A DNA stretch of 50,472 nt. Origin: an uncultured Collinsella sp. GTDB taxonomy: Bacteria > Actinomycetota > Coriobacteriia > Coriobacteriales > Coriobacteriaceae. The stretch spans positions 1 through 50,472 of the forward strand of contig CALBUZ010000084.1 of assembly GCA_937969105.1 (NCBI GenBank), in the 5' to 3' direction. Below the pieces are notes generated by a model. It saw nothing but the letters and a program-made list of their open reading frames with translations. It had not been told where the DNA came from and searched no databases. A program made the position numbers and the translations under genes. Numbering within the stretch: position 1 is the stretch's first letter; the number at the start of each line of letters is the position of its first letter. Of the stretch, positions 9,626-17,788 are shown one piece after another.

Positions 9626-10539
9626 TACAGCACGCCTCCGATCATCAGCAGCAGCTGCGCGGTAATGCAGCCAAAGATGAGCGAATCGCTGCGGTCGAGC
9701 ATGCCGCCGTGGCCCGGGATGAGATTGCCGGAATCTTTGACGCCCACACCGCGCTTGATACGCGACTCGATGAGATCGCCGATAACGCCCAGAATGGAGA
9801 CGACCACGCCACACAGCAGTGCATAGGGCAGGCTCAGCTTATAGAAGTGCGTTGCCCACAGGATGAGCCAGATCAAGACAGACCCCAAAATGCCGCCGAC
9901 AAAGCCTTCCCAGCTCTTTTTGGGAGAGATCTTGGGAACCATCTTATGCTTGCCGATACGGCTGCCCACGATATAGGCAAACGAGTCGGAGACCCAAAGG
10001 GACGCACAAACGCCCACCGAAAGCAGGGCGCCGGCAAAACCGGGCACAGCATCGCGCAGCAGCACGATAGCCGACAACATAAAGCCAGTGTAGATAGGGC
10101 CCATGAGCGTCACGGCAACGTCAGAAATGCGCGTGCGCGGAGACCAGACATACCAGATACCGACCGCAAGCATCAAAGCGAACAGCAGGGCGTTCAATAG
10201 CAGCGAATCGCCCAGAGCCGAGAGCGGAAAGAGCACGGCGGCAGCGATACCAAGGCGCTCGTTGGCAACCTTGCCGTCGAGCCTCGTCATGCGGAAGAAC
10301 TCGTAGCAGCACAGACCGCTCATGACGGACACGAAGATGGCCGTGGGCACAATACCCAAAACCAGGCACAGGATAAAGACAACGGCATAGACGATACCGG
10401 CGGCGGCACGGGTGATAAAGCCCGCCAACCACGACCCGGAGCTGCTCTTCGCCGCAGGCGCTCCCGCAGTGGCAGCCTTACGCGCGGGCGTCGCGGAAGT
10501 AGGTGCCTTGGGAGCGGATGCCTTGGGACGTTCGGACAC
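9625..10539 (-). CDS. cdsA: Phosphatidate cytidylyltransferase (CDP-diglyceride synthase)
   Basis: CdsA makes CDP-diacylglycerol from phosphatidate and CTP at the membrane, feeding phospholipid synthesis. The 304-residue product has about eight hydrophobic segments and the family signature near the C-terminus, SRIKRGVGVKDSGNLIPGHG, followed by GMLDRSDS. An upstream DSFAYIVGSRIGKHK stretch is also typical. The first 35 residues are a Lys/Ala/Pro-rich cytosolic tail with no recognised function. The gene starts two bases after uppS and overlaps dxr by one base. Confidence 0.95.
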   Translation of the reverse strand: MSERPKASAPKAPTSATPARKAATAGAPAAKSSSGSWLAGFITRAAAGIVYAVVFILCLVLGIVPTAIFVSVMSGLCCYEFFRMTRLDGKVANERLGIAAAVLFPLSALGDSLLLNALLFALMLAVGIWYVWSPRTRISDVAVTLMGPIYTGFMLSAIVLLRDAVPGFAGALLSVGVCASLWVSDSFAYIVGSRIGKHKMVPKISPKKSWEGFVGGILGSVLIWLILWATHFYKLSLPYALLCGVVVSILGVIGDLIESRIKRGVGVKDSGNLIPGHGGMLDRSDSLIFGCITAQLLLMIGGVL

Positions 10540-10541
10540 GA

Positions 10542-11336
10542 TTAAGCCTCCTCGGTCTTGCTCAGTCCACCAAACCTACGGTCGCGACCCTGGAAGGCCA
10601 AAATGGCGTCGACAAGGCCCCAACGATCAAAGTCGGGCCAATAGGTATCAGTGACATAGAACTCGGAATAAGCAACCTGCCACAGCAGATAGTTCGAAAG
10701 ACGCAGCTCGCCAGAAGTGCGAATCACGAGCTCCGGATCGGGAAGACCGGCGGTGTACAGGTGCGAAGCCACCATATTGTCGTCAACCGTGGCGGGATCA
10801 ATCTTGCCGGCAGCCACATCGAACGCGATCTGGCGCACAGCGCGGGTGATCTCAGCACGGGCACCGTAGTTAACGGCCAGCGCCAGCGTCATACCGGTAT
10901 GGTCGGCGCACTCGGCAAGGCCGCGCTCAAAGACATCGCGGGTCTTCTTGGGCAGCGCGGAAATATCGCCCAAAAAGACAACGCGAACATTCTCGCGCTT
11001 AAGCAGCGGTAGCTCATCGATAAACGTCTTGGCAAACAGGTGCATCAGAACGTTGACTTCGTGCTGCGGGCGATTCCAGTTTTCGGTCGAAAACGCATAG
11101 GCCGAAAGCACGTCGACGCCCAGGCGCACGCAGGCGGTAATGATCTCACGCAGCGAGACGATGCCGGCCTTGTGGCCTTCGGTGCGGGCAAGACCGCGCG
11201 CCGTGGCCCAACGGCCGTTGCCGTCCATGATGCACGAAATATGGTGCGGGATGTTATTGAGGTCAAGGTCGGAAAAACCGACGCCCGCAGGGGCGTCGGC
11301 AAAGTACTCGACCAGTTTATGCTCGTCGTATTGCAC
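10542..11336 (-). CDS. uppS: Isoprenyl transferase (undecaprenyl diphosphate synthase)
   Basis: This cis-prenyltransferase builds the C55 carrier used for peptidoglycan and other wall polymers. Motif I is HISCIMDGNGRWA, with the catalytic Asp at residue 38. Later motifs are STENWNRP, NYGARAEI, and the C-terminal pair ELVIRTSGELRLSNYLLWQ and FYVTDTYWPDF. At 264 residues it has normal length with a short N-terminal extension. It sits between frr and cdsA with gaps of one and two bases, so the isoprenoid supply (dxr, ispG) and its use are encoded in one operon. Confidence 0.96.
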   Translation of the reverse strand: MQYDEHKLVEYFADAPAGVGFSDLDLNNIPHHISCIMDGNGRWATARGLARTEGHKAGIVSLREIITACVRLGVDVLSAYAFSTENWNRPQHEVNVLMHLFAKTFIDELPLLKRENVRVVFLGDISALPKKTRDVFERGLAECADHTGMTLALAVNYGARAEITRAVRQIAFDVAAGKIDPATVDDNMVASHLYTAGLPDPELVIRTSGELRLSNYLLWQVAYSEFYVTDTYWPDFDRWGLVDAILAFQGRDRRFGGLSKTEEA

Positions 11337-11337
11337 C

Positions 11338-11874
11338 TTAGATCTCCATGACCTCGGCTTCTTTTTCCTTCAGAAGCTCCTCGACCTTGGCGACATACTC
11401 GTCGGTATGCTTCTGGACCTTGGCCTGCTCGCGACGGACATCGTCCTCGGTGAGCTCCTCGTCGCGCTCGAGCTTGTTGTTAAAGTCGCGGCGGATGTTG
11501 CGGATGGAGACCTTGGCCTGCTCGGCGTACTCGCGGCACTCCTTAACGAGCTCGCGACGACGCTCCTCGGTGGGAGCCGGGAACGGCAGACGCACGACAG
11601 TGCCATCGGAGTTGGGGGTAATGCCCAGGTCGGAGGCACTGATGGCCTTGACGATGGCATTGATGAGCGCCTTATCCCACGGCTCGATAAGCAGCATGTG
11701 GGCCTCGGGGGTCTTAACGGCGGCAACCTGTGTGACGGGCGTGGGAACACCGTAGTAGTCGACAGTGATGTCGGACAGGATGTTGGCGTTAGCGCGGCCA
11801 GTGCGGACCTTGGAGAAGTTATGCTTGAGGGACTCGAGTGACTTGTCCATGTGGGCGGTGATGTTCTCTGCCAT
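11338..11874 (-). CDS. frr: Ribosome recycling factor
   Basis: RRF splits post-termination ribosomes together with EF-G. The product has 178 residues, slightly under the usual 185, and covers the complete two-domain protein: MDKSLESLKHNFSKVRTGRA in the first helix of domain I, the domain II beta region around YYGVPTPVTQVA, and the long C-terminal helices with RRELVKECREYAEQAKVSIR. It lies two bases behind pyrH and one base ahead of uppS. Confidence 0.97.
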   Translation of the reverse strand: MAENITAHMDKSLESLKHNFSKVRTGRANANILSDITVDYYGVPTPVTQVAAVKTPEAHMLLIEPWDKALINAIVKAISASDLGITPNSDGTVVRLPFPAPTEERRRELVKECREYAEQAKVSIRNIRRDFNNKLERDEELTEDDVRREQAKVQKHTDEYVAKVEELLKEKEAEVMEI

Positions 11875-11876
11875 GC

Positions 11877-12599
11877 TTAATCCTCCTGATAGACGAGCGT
11901 GCCGACGGGCTCACCCGCGAGCGCGCGCTTGACGGTGTCCTCGCCATCGATGTTGAGGACCAAAATGGGCATACGGTTGTCCTGGCAAAGAGCCGTAGCC
12001 GTGGAATCCATAACCTGCAGGCCGCGAACGAGCACCTCGTGATAGGTGATCTTGTCAAAGCGGACGGCGTCGGCGCACTTGACGGGATCCTTGTCGTAGA
12101 TGCCATCGACCTTGGTGGCTTTAATCAGAATCTCGGCTCCGATCTCGCAGGCGCGAAGGGCTGCGGCGGTGTCAGTCGTAAAGTACGGATTACCCGATCC
12201 GGCGGCAAAGATAACGACGTTGCCCTTGGACAGGTGGTTGATGGCACGACGACGAATATAGGGTTCGCAGATCTCGTTCATCTGGATAGCGCTCATCACG
12301 CGGCAGGGAACATCGTTGTGCTCGAAGGCATCCTGCAAGGCAAGCGCGTTCATGACGGTAGCGAGCATGCCCATGTAATCGGCCTGGGCGCGCTCCATAC
12401 CGCCGGCGGCGCCGGCCATGCCGCGGAAAATGTTGCCGCCGCCGACAACGACGCCGACCTCATGACCTACGACGAGCAGCTCCTTGACCTGCTTGGCAAG
12501 ATGATCGGTAACCTTGGGGTCGATGCCGTAGTTGCCATCGCCCATCAGGGCTTCACCGGAGAGCTTCAGAAGCACGCGTTTATATCGGATGTCGGACAA
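11877..12599 (-). CDS. pyrH: UMP kinase
   Basis: PyrH phosphorylates UMP to UDP; it belongs to the amino-acid-kinase fold and is usually a GTP-activated hexamer. The 240-residue product starts [14 protein letters not shown] and has [13 protein letters not shown], the nucleotide-binding [20 protein letters not shown] stretch, and DGIYDKDP. The start, TTG or equivalent, follows AAAGGAGGATCGC. Upstream lies the tsf terminator, so this gene either starts its own transcript or depends on read-through. Confidence 0.97.
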   Translation of the reverse strand: MSDIRYKRVLLKLSGEALMGDGNYGIDPKVTDHLAKQVKELLVVGHEVGVVVGGGNIFRGMAGAAGGMERAQADYMGMLATVMNALALQDAFEHNDVPCRVMSAIQMNEICEPYIRRRAINHLSKGNVVIFAAGSGNPYFTTDTAAALRACEIGAEILIKATKVDGIYDKDPVKCADAVRFDKITYHEVLVRGLQVMDSTATALCQDNRMPILVLNIDGEDTVKRALAGEPVGTLVYQED

Positions 12600-12658
12600 A
12601 GCGATCCTCCTTTAATTAGACTCACAACATAATATCAAAGGCTTAACGGGGAGCCATG

Positions 12659-12692
12659 AAAAAGCAGGCTGTGAGTAAAACCCACAGCCTGC
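12659..12692 (-). terminator. Intrinsic terminator between tsf and pyrH
   Basis: On the minus strand the 10-bp arms GCAGGCTGTG and CACAGCCTGC (12683-12692 and 12664-12673) are followed directly by TTTTT. It separates the abundant rpsB-tsf message from the pyrH operon and probably acts as a partial terminator. Confidence 0.88.
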
Positions 12693-12716
12693 TCATTACC
12701 AGCTACAAGAGCTTAT

Positions 12717-13586
12717 TTACTCGCCACGGACCAGACGGTCAAAGGCAACGACGGTAATGGTGTCGCCGAGCTCCTTGGAGACCTGCTCAGCGTACTTCTT
12801 GATGGTAAGGGAGCTGTCCTTGATGAACTCCTGCTCGGTGAGCACGGACTGCTTGTAGAACTTCTCCAGACGGCCAACAGCCATCTTCTCCTGGATAGCC
12901 TCGGGCTTACCGGACTCGGCAGCCTGAGCCATGTAGATCTGCTTCTCGTGCTCGACGGTCTCGGCCGGAACCTGATCGCGGGTAGCGCAGATAGGGGCGA
13001 CGGCAGCAACCTGAAGGGCAACGTCGTGAGCAAAGGTCTTGAAGGACTCAGCCTGAGCGGTCTCGGCCTTCTCGAAAGCGAACTCGACGAGAACGCCGAT
13101 CTTACCACCCATGTGGATGTAAGAAGCGAGAGCGCCGTTCTCGGCCTTGCGGGCGGCGAAACGAGAAATCTTCATGTTCTCGCCCATGATGTGAATCATC
13201 TCGGTGAGCTCGGAGGAAACGGTCTCCTCGCCCATCGGCTTCTCGAGCAGAGCGTCGACGTCAGCAGGCTCGGTGGTAGCGACAACCTCAGCGACCTTGG
13301 AGGCAAAGCCGGTGAACTTGGCGTTGGAGCCGACGAAGTCGGTCTCGCAGGAGAGCTCGAGCAGAGCGCCGGTCTTGCCGTCCTCGGAGACGAACGCGGC
13401 GACAGCGCCCTCGTTGGTCTCACGGCCAGCCTTCTTGGCAGCCTTGGCGAGGCCGTTCTTGCGCAGAACGTCGACAGCGGCGTCCATGTCGCCGTCAGCC
13501 TCGACGAGAGCCTTCTTGCACTCCATCATCGGGGAGTCGGTCATCTCGCGGAGCTGCTTGACCATAGCGGCGGTAATCTGGGCCAT
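12717..13586 (-). CDS. tsf: Elongation factor Ts
   Basis: EF-Ts is the nucleotide-exchange factor for EF-Tu. The product has 289 residues with the N-terminal domain (MVKQLREMTDSPMMECKKAL), the core around LSCETDFVGSNAKF, and two dimerisation subdomains. The ATG MAQITAAMVK was chosen because GAAAGGAA lies before it; a start five codons upstream would include the ribosome binding site. It follows rpsB by 45 bases, the nearly universal order. Confidence 0.97.
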   Translation of the reverse strand: MAQITAAMVKQLREMTDSPMMECKKALVEADGDMDAAVDVLRKNGLAKAAKKAGRETNEGAVAAFVSEDGKTGALLELSCETDFVGSNAKFTGFASKVAEVVATTEPADVDALLEKPMGEETVSSELTEMIHIMGENMKISRFAARKAENGALASYIHMGGKIGVLVEFAFEKAETAQAESFKTFAHDVALQVAAVAPICATRDQVPAETVEHEKQIYMAQAAESGKPEAIQEKMAVGRLEKFYKQSVLTEQEFIKDSSLTIKKYAEQVSKELGDTITVVAFDRLVRGE

Positions 13587-13631
13587 TGTGGTTCCTTTCA
13601 AAGAGATGAAAAAGAATTAACTAAGACTGAT

Positions 13632-14360
13632 TTACTCGGCCTTGGGCTCAGCGGCCATCTCGGCCTCGGAGACCTGCTCCTTGCCGGAGCCAGCGAGGCA
13701 GGCGTCAGCCATGAGCTCGCACATAAGGGTGACAGCGGAGATAGCGTCATCGTTGCAGGGGATGCCGTACTCGACCTCGTCGGGATCGGAGTTGGTGTCG
13801 ATCAGAGCGACGACGGGGATGTTCAGGCGCTGAGCCTCCTTGATAGCGTTCTCCTCGCGCTTGGTGTCGATAACGAAGAGAGCCTGGGGCAGACCCTTCA
13901 TGTCGCGGGCGCCACCGAGGTTGGTCTGGAGCTTGGTGAGCTCCTTACCGAGCACAGCCTGCTCCTTCTTGGGGAGCACTGCCATGCGGCCGTCCTCGAC
14001 CATGGCCTCGAGCTCCTCCATGCGGTTGATGCGGGAGCGGATGGTGACGAAGTTGGTCAGCATGCCGCCGAGCCAACGCTGGTTGATGTAAGGCATGTTG
14101 GCGCGCTCAGCGGCGTTCTTGACGGCCTCCTGAGCCTGCTTCTTGGTGCCGACGAACAGCACGTTGCCACCCTTGGCGACGTTCTTGACGAAGGTGTAGG
14201 CCTGGTCGGCGTCGAGGATGGTCTGCTTGAGGTCGAGGATATAGATGCCGTTGCGCTCACCGAAGATGAACGGCTTCATCTTGGGGTTCCAGCGACGGGT
14301 CTGGTGACCGAAGTGGCAGCCGGCCTCGAGCAGGGTGCGGATATTAATCTTGGTAGCCAT
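13632..14360 (-). CDS. rpsB: 30S ribosomal protein S2
   Basis: S2 binds the 30S subunit between head and body. The product has 242 residues, with the N-terminal [20 protein letters not shown], the coiled-coil region around residues 100-150, and [20 protein letters not shown] with [10 protein letters not shown] perfect AGGAGG precedes the ATG. The C-terminal tail is Ala/Glu-rich. It is preceded by a leader of about 130 bases and a good promoter. Confidence 0.98.
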   Translation of the reverse strand: MATKINIRTLLEAGCHFGHQTRRWNPKMKPFIFGERNGIYILDLKQTILDADQAYTFVKNVAKGGNVLFVGTKKQAQEAVKNAAERANMPYINQRWLGGMLTNFVTIRSRINRMEELEAMVEDGRMAVLPKKEQAVLGKELTKLQTNLGGARDMKGLPQALFVIDTKREENAIKEAQRLNIPVVALIDTNSDPDEVEYGIPCNDDAISAVTLMCELMADACLAGSGKEQVSEAEMAAEPKAE

Positions 14361-14490
14361 GTTAAACCTCCTGTGGTTTGCCTCCGCGCGGGGTCATCCT
14401 CCAAAACCAACCCGGACATGTGCTACCAAAGCCCGGGCACCACGGTATGAAGTAGCCGCGCGTGCGTGATAAAAACCTGTTGCCGTGAAG
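14361..14490 (-). promoter_or_regulatory. rpsB 5' leader with conserved-looking hairpin
   Basis: The transcript from the promoter at 14502-14530 has a leader of about 130 bases. It contains a seven-pair stem (CCCGGGC at 14429-14435 with GTCCGGG at 14409-14415, one G-U pair) closed by a 13-base loop TTTGGTAGCACAT. S2 commonly represses its own operon through the leader RNA, so this is a candidate S2 binding structure, not a demonstrated one. Confidence 0.4.
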
Positions 14491-14501
14491 CAACCCGATG
14501 A

Positions 14502-14530
14502 ATGATAGCAGGATTGCCTCTTCCTGCCAA
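14502..14530 (-). promoter_or_regulatory. Sigma-70-type promoter of rpsB-tsf
   Basis: TTGGCA (14525-14530) and TATCAT (14502-14507) are separated by exactly 17 bases on the minus strand, in the gap after the recombinase gene. Confidence 0.75.
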
Positions 14531-14586
14531 CCCGAAATCAAAACCACACACCTGAATGTGCATCGACCCACGGGGGCCGCGAAAGG

Positions 14587-15507
14587 CTATTCGCCACGAG
14601 GATGAGCTTGAGCAACGGCACGCTTAAGCCGGTCGGGCGTGAGATGCGTGTAGATTTGCGTCGTGGACAGACTAGCATGTCCCAGCAGCTCTTGAACCGA
14701 ACGCAGGTCCGCGCCGCCCTCGAGCAGATCGGTCGCAAAGGTGTGGCGCATCGCATGCGGCGCGATGTCGGCCGGAATGCCGGCGAGATTCGCCAGCATA
14801 TGGAACCGTCGTCTGAGCATAGCGGCACTCATGCGATTGCCACGCGCAGAAATAAACAGCGGATGCAGACCGGCTGCGGCGTCTCGATGCTTTGCCTGGG
14901 CGAGCAGTTCCGGTCTCCCCTGGTCGACATAGCATCGAGCCGCCTCGAGCGCCCGGCGATACAGAGGCACGATGCGCTCCTTGCTGCCTTTGCCCCAAAG
15001 GCGAACCACGCGCTCCGACCATGCGATGGATTCCACATTGAGCGCCGCAAGCTCCGAGATGCGGGCACCTGAGGCATAGAGCAGCTCAAGCATTGCCGCA
15101 TCGCGCAGTCCCGCGGGCGTCGAGGTATCAGGCGTCTTGAGCAGCGCCTCGACCTGCTGAGTCGTAAGGACACCGGGCAGGTCGCGCGGCAGCTTGGGCG
15201 ACGCGATCGCCGAGACCGCATCACCCTCGACAAACCCCTCGGCAGCCATCCATCGATAGAGCGACCGAATAGCCGACAAATGTGCCGCAAGGGTGCGAGG
15301 CGTCACCTGCTCGCGCGAAAGCTCGGCCAAATACGCGCGGACGGTACGCACGTCGGCCTTACGCGCATCGACACCCGTACGCTCGCACCAGGCAGCAAAG
15401 CGCTCCAGCCGCGATCCATAGGCAGTCACAGTATTGGGAGAGAGCCCCTCGACACGTGCGATGTAGGCGATAAACGAGTCGACGGTATCGTACAGGTCAA
15501 AGGCTAT
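14587..15507 (-). CDS. Tyrosine recombinase of the XerC/XerD family
   Basis: This family resolves chromosome dimers at dif, or integrates elements. The catalytic set is visible: Arg in ASGARISELAAL, the Lys strand GKGSKERIVPL, HAMRHTFATDLLEGG, the second Arg/His in LGHASLSTTQIYTH, and Tyr in IYTHLT. The N-terminal SAM-like domain begins upstream of the first canonical start (GTG at 15429): in-frame codons back to about 15507 encode DTVDSFIAYIARVEGLSPNT, typical Xer sequence. No ATG, GTG or TTG occurs there, so the start is probably a rare codon. An ATA at 15505-15507 lies nine bases after GGAGG and is used for these coordinates; a CTG at 15493-15495 is the alternative. It overlaps the trmFO stop. 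Xer identity (XerC, XerD or single Xer) is unresolved. Confidence 0.85.
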   Translation of the reverse strand: MAFDLYDTVDSFIAYIARVEGLSPNTVTAYGSRLERFAAWCERTGVDARKADVRTVRAYLAELSREQVTPRTLAAHLSAIRSLYRWMAAEGFVEGDAVSAIASPKLPRDLPGVLTTQQVEALLKTPDTSTPAGLRDAAMLELLYASGARISELAALNVESIAWSERVVRLWGKGSKERIVPLYRRALEAARCYVDQGRPELLAQAKHRDAAAGLHPLFISARGNRMSAAMLRRRFHMLANLAGIPADIAPHAMRHTFATDLLEGGADLRSVQELLGHASLSTTQIYTHLTPDRLKRAVAQAHPRGE

Positions 15508-16847
15508 GACCGGTCGCCTCCAAACAAGTCGGAACGAGTGGCCAAGTAGGCATCAAGGGCCTCGAGGGCGCGGTCGGCATAAGCCTGGTAGCGGTCGCGC
15601 TTACTGCGGCGCTTGCCGTCCTCGAGCGGCGGCACCAAGCCAAAGTTAACGTGCATGGGCTGATAGCCCACGGTTGCCGGATCAGTCGCATAGCCCACGA
15701 GCGAACCCAGGGCGCCCACGCGAGGAAGCTCAACAGGCTCCGCCTCGATTGCCTCGGCATAGGTGTTGAGCGCAGCGAGCAGACCGGTCGCCACGGCCTC
15801 CATATAGCCTTCGGTGCCGGTGATCTGACCGGCAAGGCGCACGCTCGTACCGGGCACGGCAAAGGTGCCGTCAAGAACGTGCGGCGCATCGACAAAGGTA
15901 TTGCGGTGCATGACGCCATAACGGAAGAACTCGGCACTCTCCAGGCCGGGAACCATGTGGAAGACACGCTTCTGCTCGCCAAAAGTCAGATTTGTCTGGA
16001 AGCCCACCAGGTTATAGGCTGTCTTTTCCTTGTTCTCGGCACGCAGCTGAATCGCAGCCCAGGGGCGACGTCCGGTACGCGGGTCGGTCAGGCCGACGGG
16101 CTTCATGGCACCAAAGCGGATGGCATCCTTGCCGGTACGGGCGACTTCCTCGGCAGGCTGACAGGCCTGGAACAGGTCGCCACCCTCAAAGTCCTTGAGC
16201 ACCACGCGGTCGGCGGTAGTGAGTGCCTCGATAAAGGCCTCGTACTCCTCCTTGTTGAGCGGAGCGTTGAGATAGTCGCCGCTCCCCTGCTCCTCGTAGC
16301 GCGACTGCGAGAACAGCACGTCCATATCAAGCGTAGAGGCATCGACGATTGGCGCGGCGGCGTCAAAGAACGCCAAGGCATCGCCACCGACGAGCTTCAT
16401 GACCTCTTCACTCAATGCCGGTGAACACAGCGGGCCCGCGGCAATGACCACATGGCCCTCGGGAATCTGCATAACCTCGCCGTGCACGACCTCGATATTG
16501 GGTCGGGCGGCAACCTCGGCCTCGACAAGCTCGGAAAACTTGACGCGGTCGACCGCCAGGGCACCGCCAGCGGGAACGGCCGCACGATGGGCGCAATCGA
16601 GCAGCACCGAGCCCATGCGCTCGAGCTCGGCCTTAAGCAGGCCAGCAGCGGAATCCGGACGGGTTGACTTAAACGAATTTGAGCAGACGAGCTCGGCCAA
16701 GTGATCGGTATGGTGGGCCGGAGAGCTCACCTGGGGGCGCATCTCGCACAGCTTTACGGCAAACCCGCGATCTGCCAGCTGGATCGCACATTCCGAACCC
16801 GCCAGACCGCCACCGATAACCGTCACCTGATCGAACTGCATCTGCAA
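15504..16847 (-). CDS. trmFO: tRNA (uracil-54-C5)-methyltransferase, folate/FAD-dependent
   Basis: TrmFO makes T54 in the T-loop of tRNAs using methylenetetrahydrofolate and FADH2. The 447-residue product begins with the FAD loop VTVIGGGLAGSECA and shows LCEMRP, LAELVCSNSFKS, YLNAPLNKEEYEAF, FGAMKPVGLTDPRTG and the C-terminal MHVNFGLVPPLEDGKR. This is full length. It ends inside the start region of the Xer gene and begins eight bases after dprA. The trmFO-xer pairing is common in Gram-positives. Confidence 0.96.
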   Translation of the reverse strand: MQMQFDQVTVIGGGLAGSECAIQLADRGFAVKLCEMRPQVSSPAHHTDHLAELVCSNSFKSTRPDSAAGLLKAELERMGSVLLDCAHRAAVPAGGALAVDRVKFSELVEAEVAARPNIEVVHGEVMQIPEGHVVIAAGPLCSPALSEEVMKLVGGDALAFFDAAAPIVDASTLDMDVLFSQSRYEEQGSGDYLNAPLNKEEYEAFIEALTTADRVVLKDFEGGDLFQACQPAEEVARTGKDAIRFGAMKPVGLTDPRTGRRPWAAIQLRAENKEKTAYNLVGFQTNLTFGEQKRVFHMVPGLESAEFFRYGVMHRNTFVDAPHVLDGTFAVPGTSVRLAGQITGTEGYMEAVATGLLAALNTYAEAIEAEPVELPRVGALGSLVGYATDPATVGYQPMHVNFGLVPPLEDGKRRSKRDRYQAYADRALEALDAYLATRSDLFGGDRS

Positions 16848-16855
16848 ACACCTTT

Positions 16856-17788
16856 CTAATTGACACGCTTTCCATTGTGACCGAAGGGCGTCTGGGCGTG
16901 AAGCGCAAACTTTGAGGGCGCATACCTTCCATCCATCATGCGCTCGATAAGACCCTCGAGCTCGAGCGAACCCAAGAGCTTGAGCACGCCGACAGCATCA
17001 AGCGAGACGAGCGCGGCAATGTCGTCGACCTTGAGCGGCGAGGCGATAAGCGCGTGCATCACGGCCTGCTGCGTGGGGTCCAGGTCGGCGATGCCGGGTG
17101 CATCGGGACGCGAGTAGCGCAGCGTGCCGTAGATGCGCGAGACGGCCATCTCGATTGATTCCTCGTCGATGATGCAGCAGGCTCCGTTAGCGATGAGGTA
17201 GTTGGTCCCGCGCGACTCGGGCGAAAGGATAGAGCCCGGCACTGCAAGCAGTTCTCGTCCCAGGTCCATGGCGGCCTCAGCGGTAGAAAACGTACCCGAG
17301 GGCATGCCCGCCTCGGAAACAAAGAGCGCCTGCGACAAGGCAGCGATTACGCGATTGCGCCGCGGAAAGGCGAACTTACGCGGTCCCATACCCCACGGCG
17401 AAATAGAAACGACCGCGCCGCCCGTATCGAGCGTGCGCGTGATGAGGCCGGCGCTCGAGCGCGGATAGACAACATCGGCGCCGGTCCCCAGTACCACGAT
17501 GTGTTTGCCCCCGGCGTTGACCGCAGCCCAACCCGACGCCTGGTCGCAGCCGACCGCACCGCCCGAGACCACCGTCACCCCCGCCTCAACCGCCACCTTG
17601 GCCGCAAGTTCTGCCACGGCAAGACCGTACGGCGAGGCCTTGCGCGCGCCGATGATGGAGAGCGCGGGCGTCGAAAGCACCTCGGGGTTGCCGCGCACAT
17701 ATAAGGTCTGGGGCACATCCGGGAGCTCCAAAACGGTCTCGGGATACAATGCATCACCTGGATGCAGCTCGAAGGTCCCCTCGTCCAT
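16856..17788 (-). CDS. dprA: DNA-processing protein DprA/Smf
   Basis: DprA loads RecA on incoming single-stranded DNA during transformation. The 310-residue product has the Rossmann-like DNA-binding core with SIIGARKASPYG, VVSGGAVGCDQASGWAA, PRRNRVIAALSQALFVSEAG and SRGTNYLIANGA, then a C-terminal winged-helix region (DPTQQAVMHALIASPLKVDD). The N-terminus is short, lacking the SAM-like domain seen in many homologues. The ATG overlaps the stop of the upstream yifB-like gene (TAATG). It is widespread in bacteria without known competence, so it does not prove natural transformation. Confidence 0.94.
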   Translation of the reverse strand: MDEGTFELHPGDALYPETVLELPDVPQTLYVRGNPEVLSTPALSIIGARKASPYGLAVAELAAKVAVEAGVTVVSGGAVGCDQASGWAAVNAGGKHIVVLGTGADVVYPRSSAGLITRTLDTGGAVVSISPWGMGPRKFAFPRRNRVIAALSQALFVSEAGMPSGTFSTAEAAMDLGRELLAVPGSILSPESRGTNYLIANGACCIIDEESIEMAVSRIYGTLRYSRPDAPGIADLDPTQQAVMHALIASPLKVDDIAALVSLDAVGVLKLLGSLELEGLIERMMDGRYAPSKFALHAQTPFGHNGKRVN

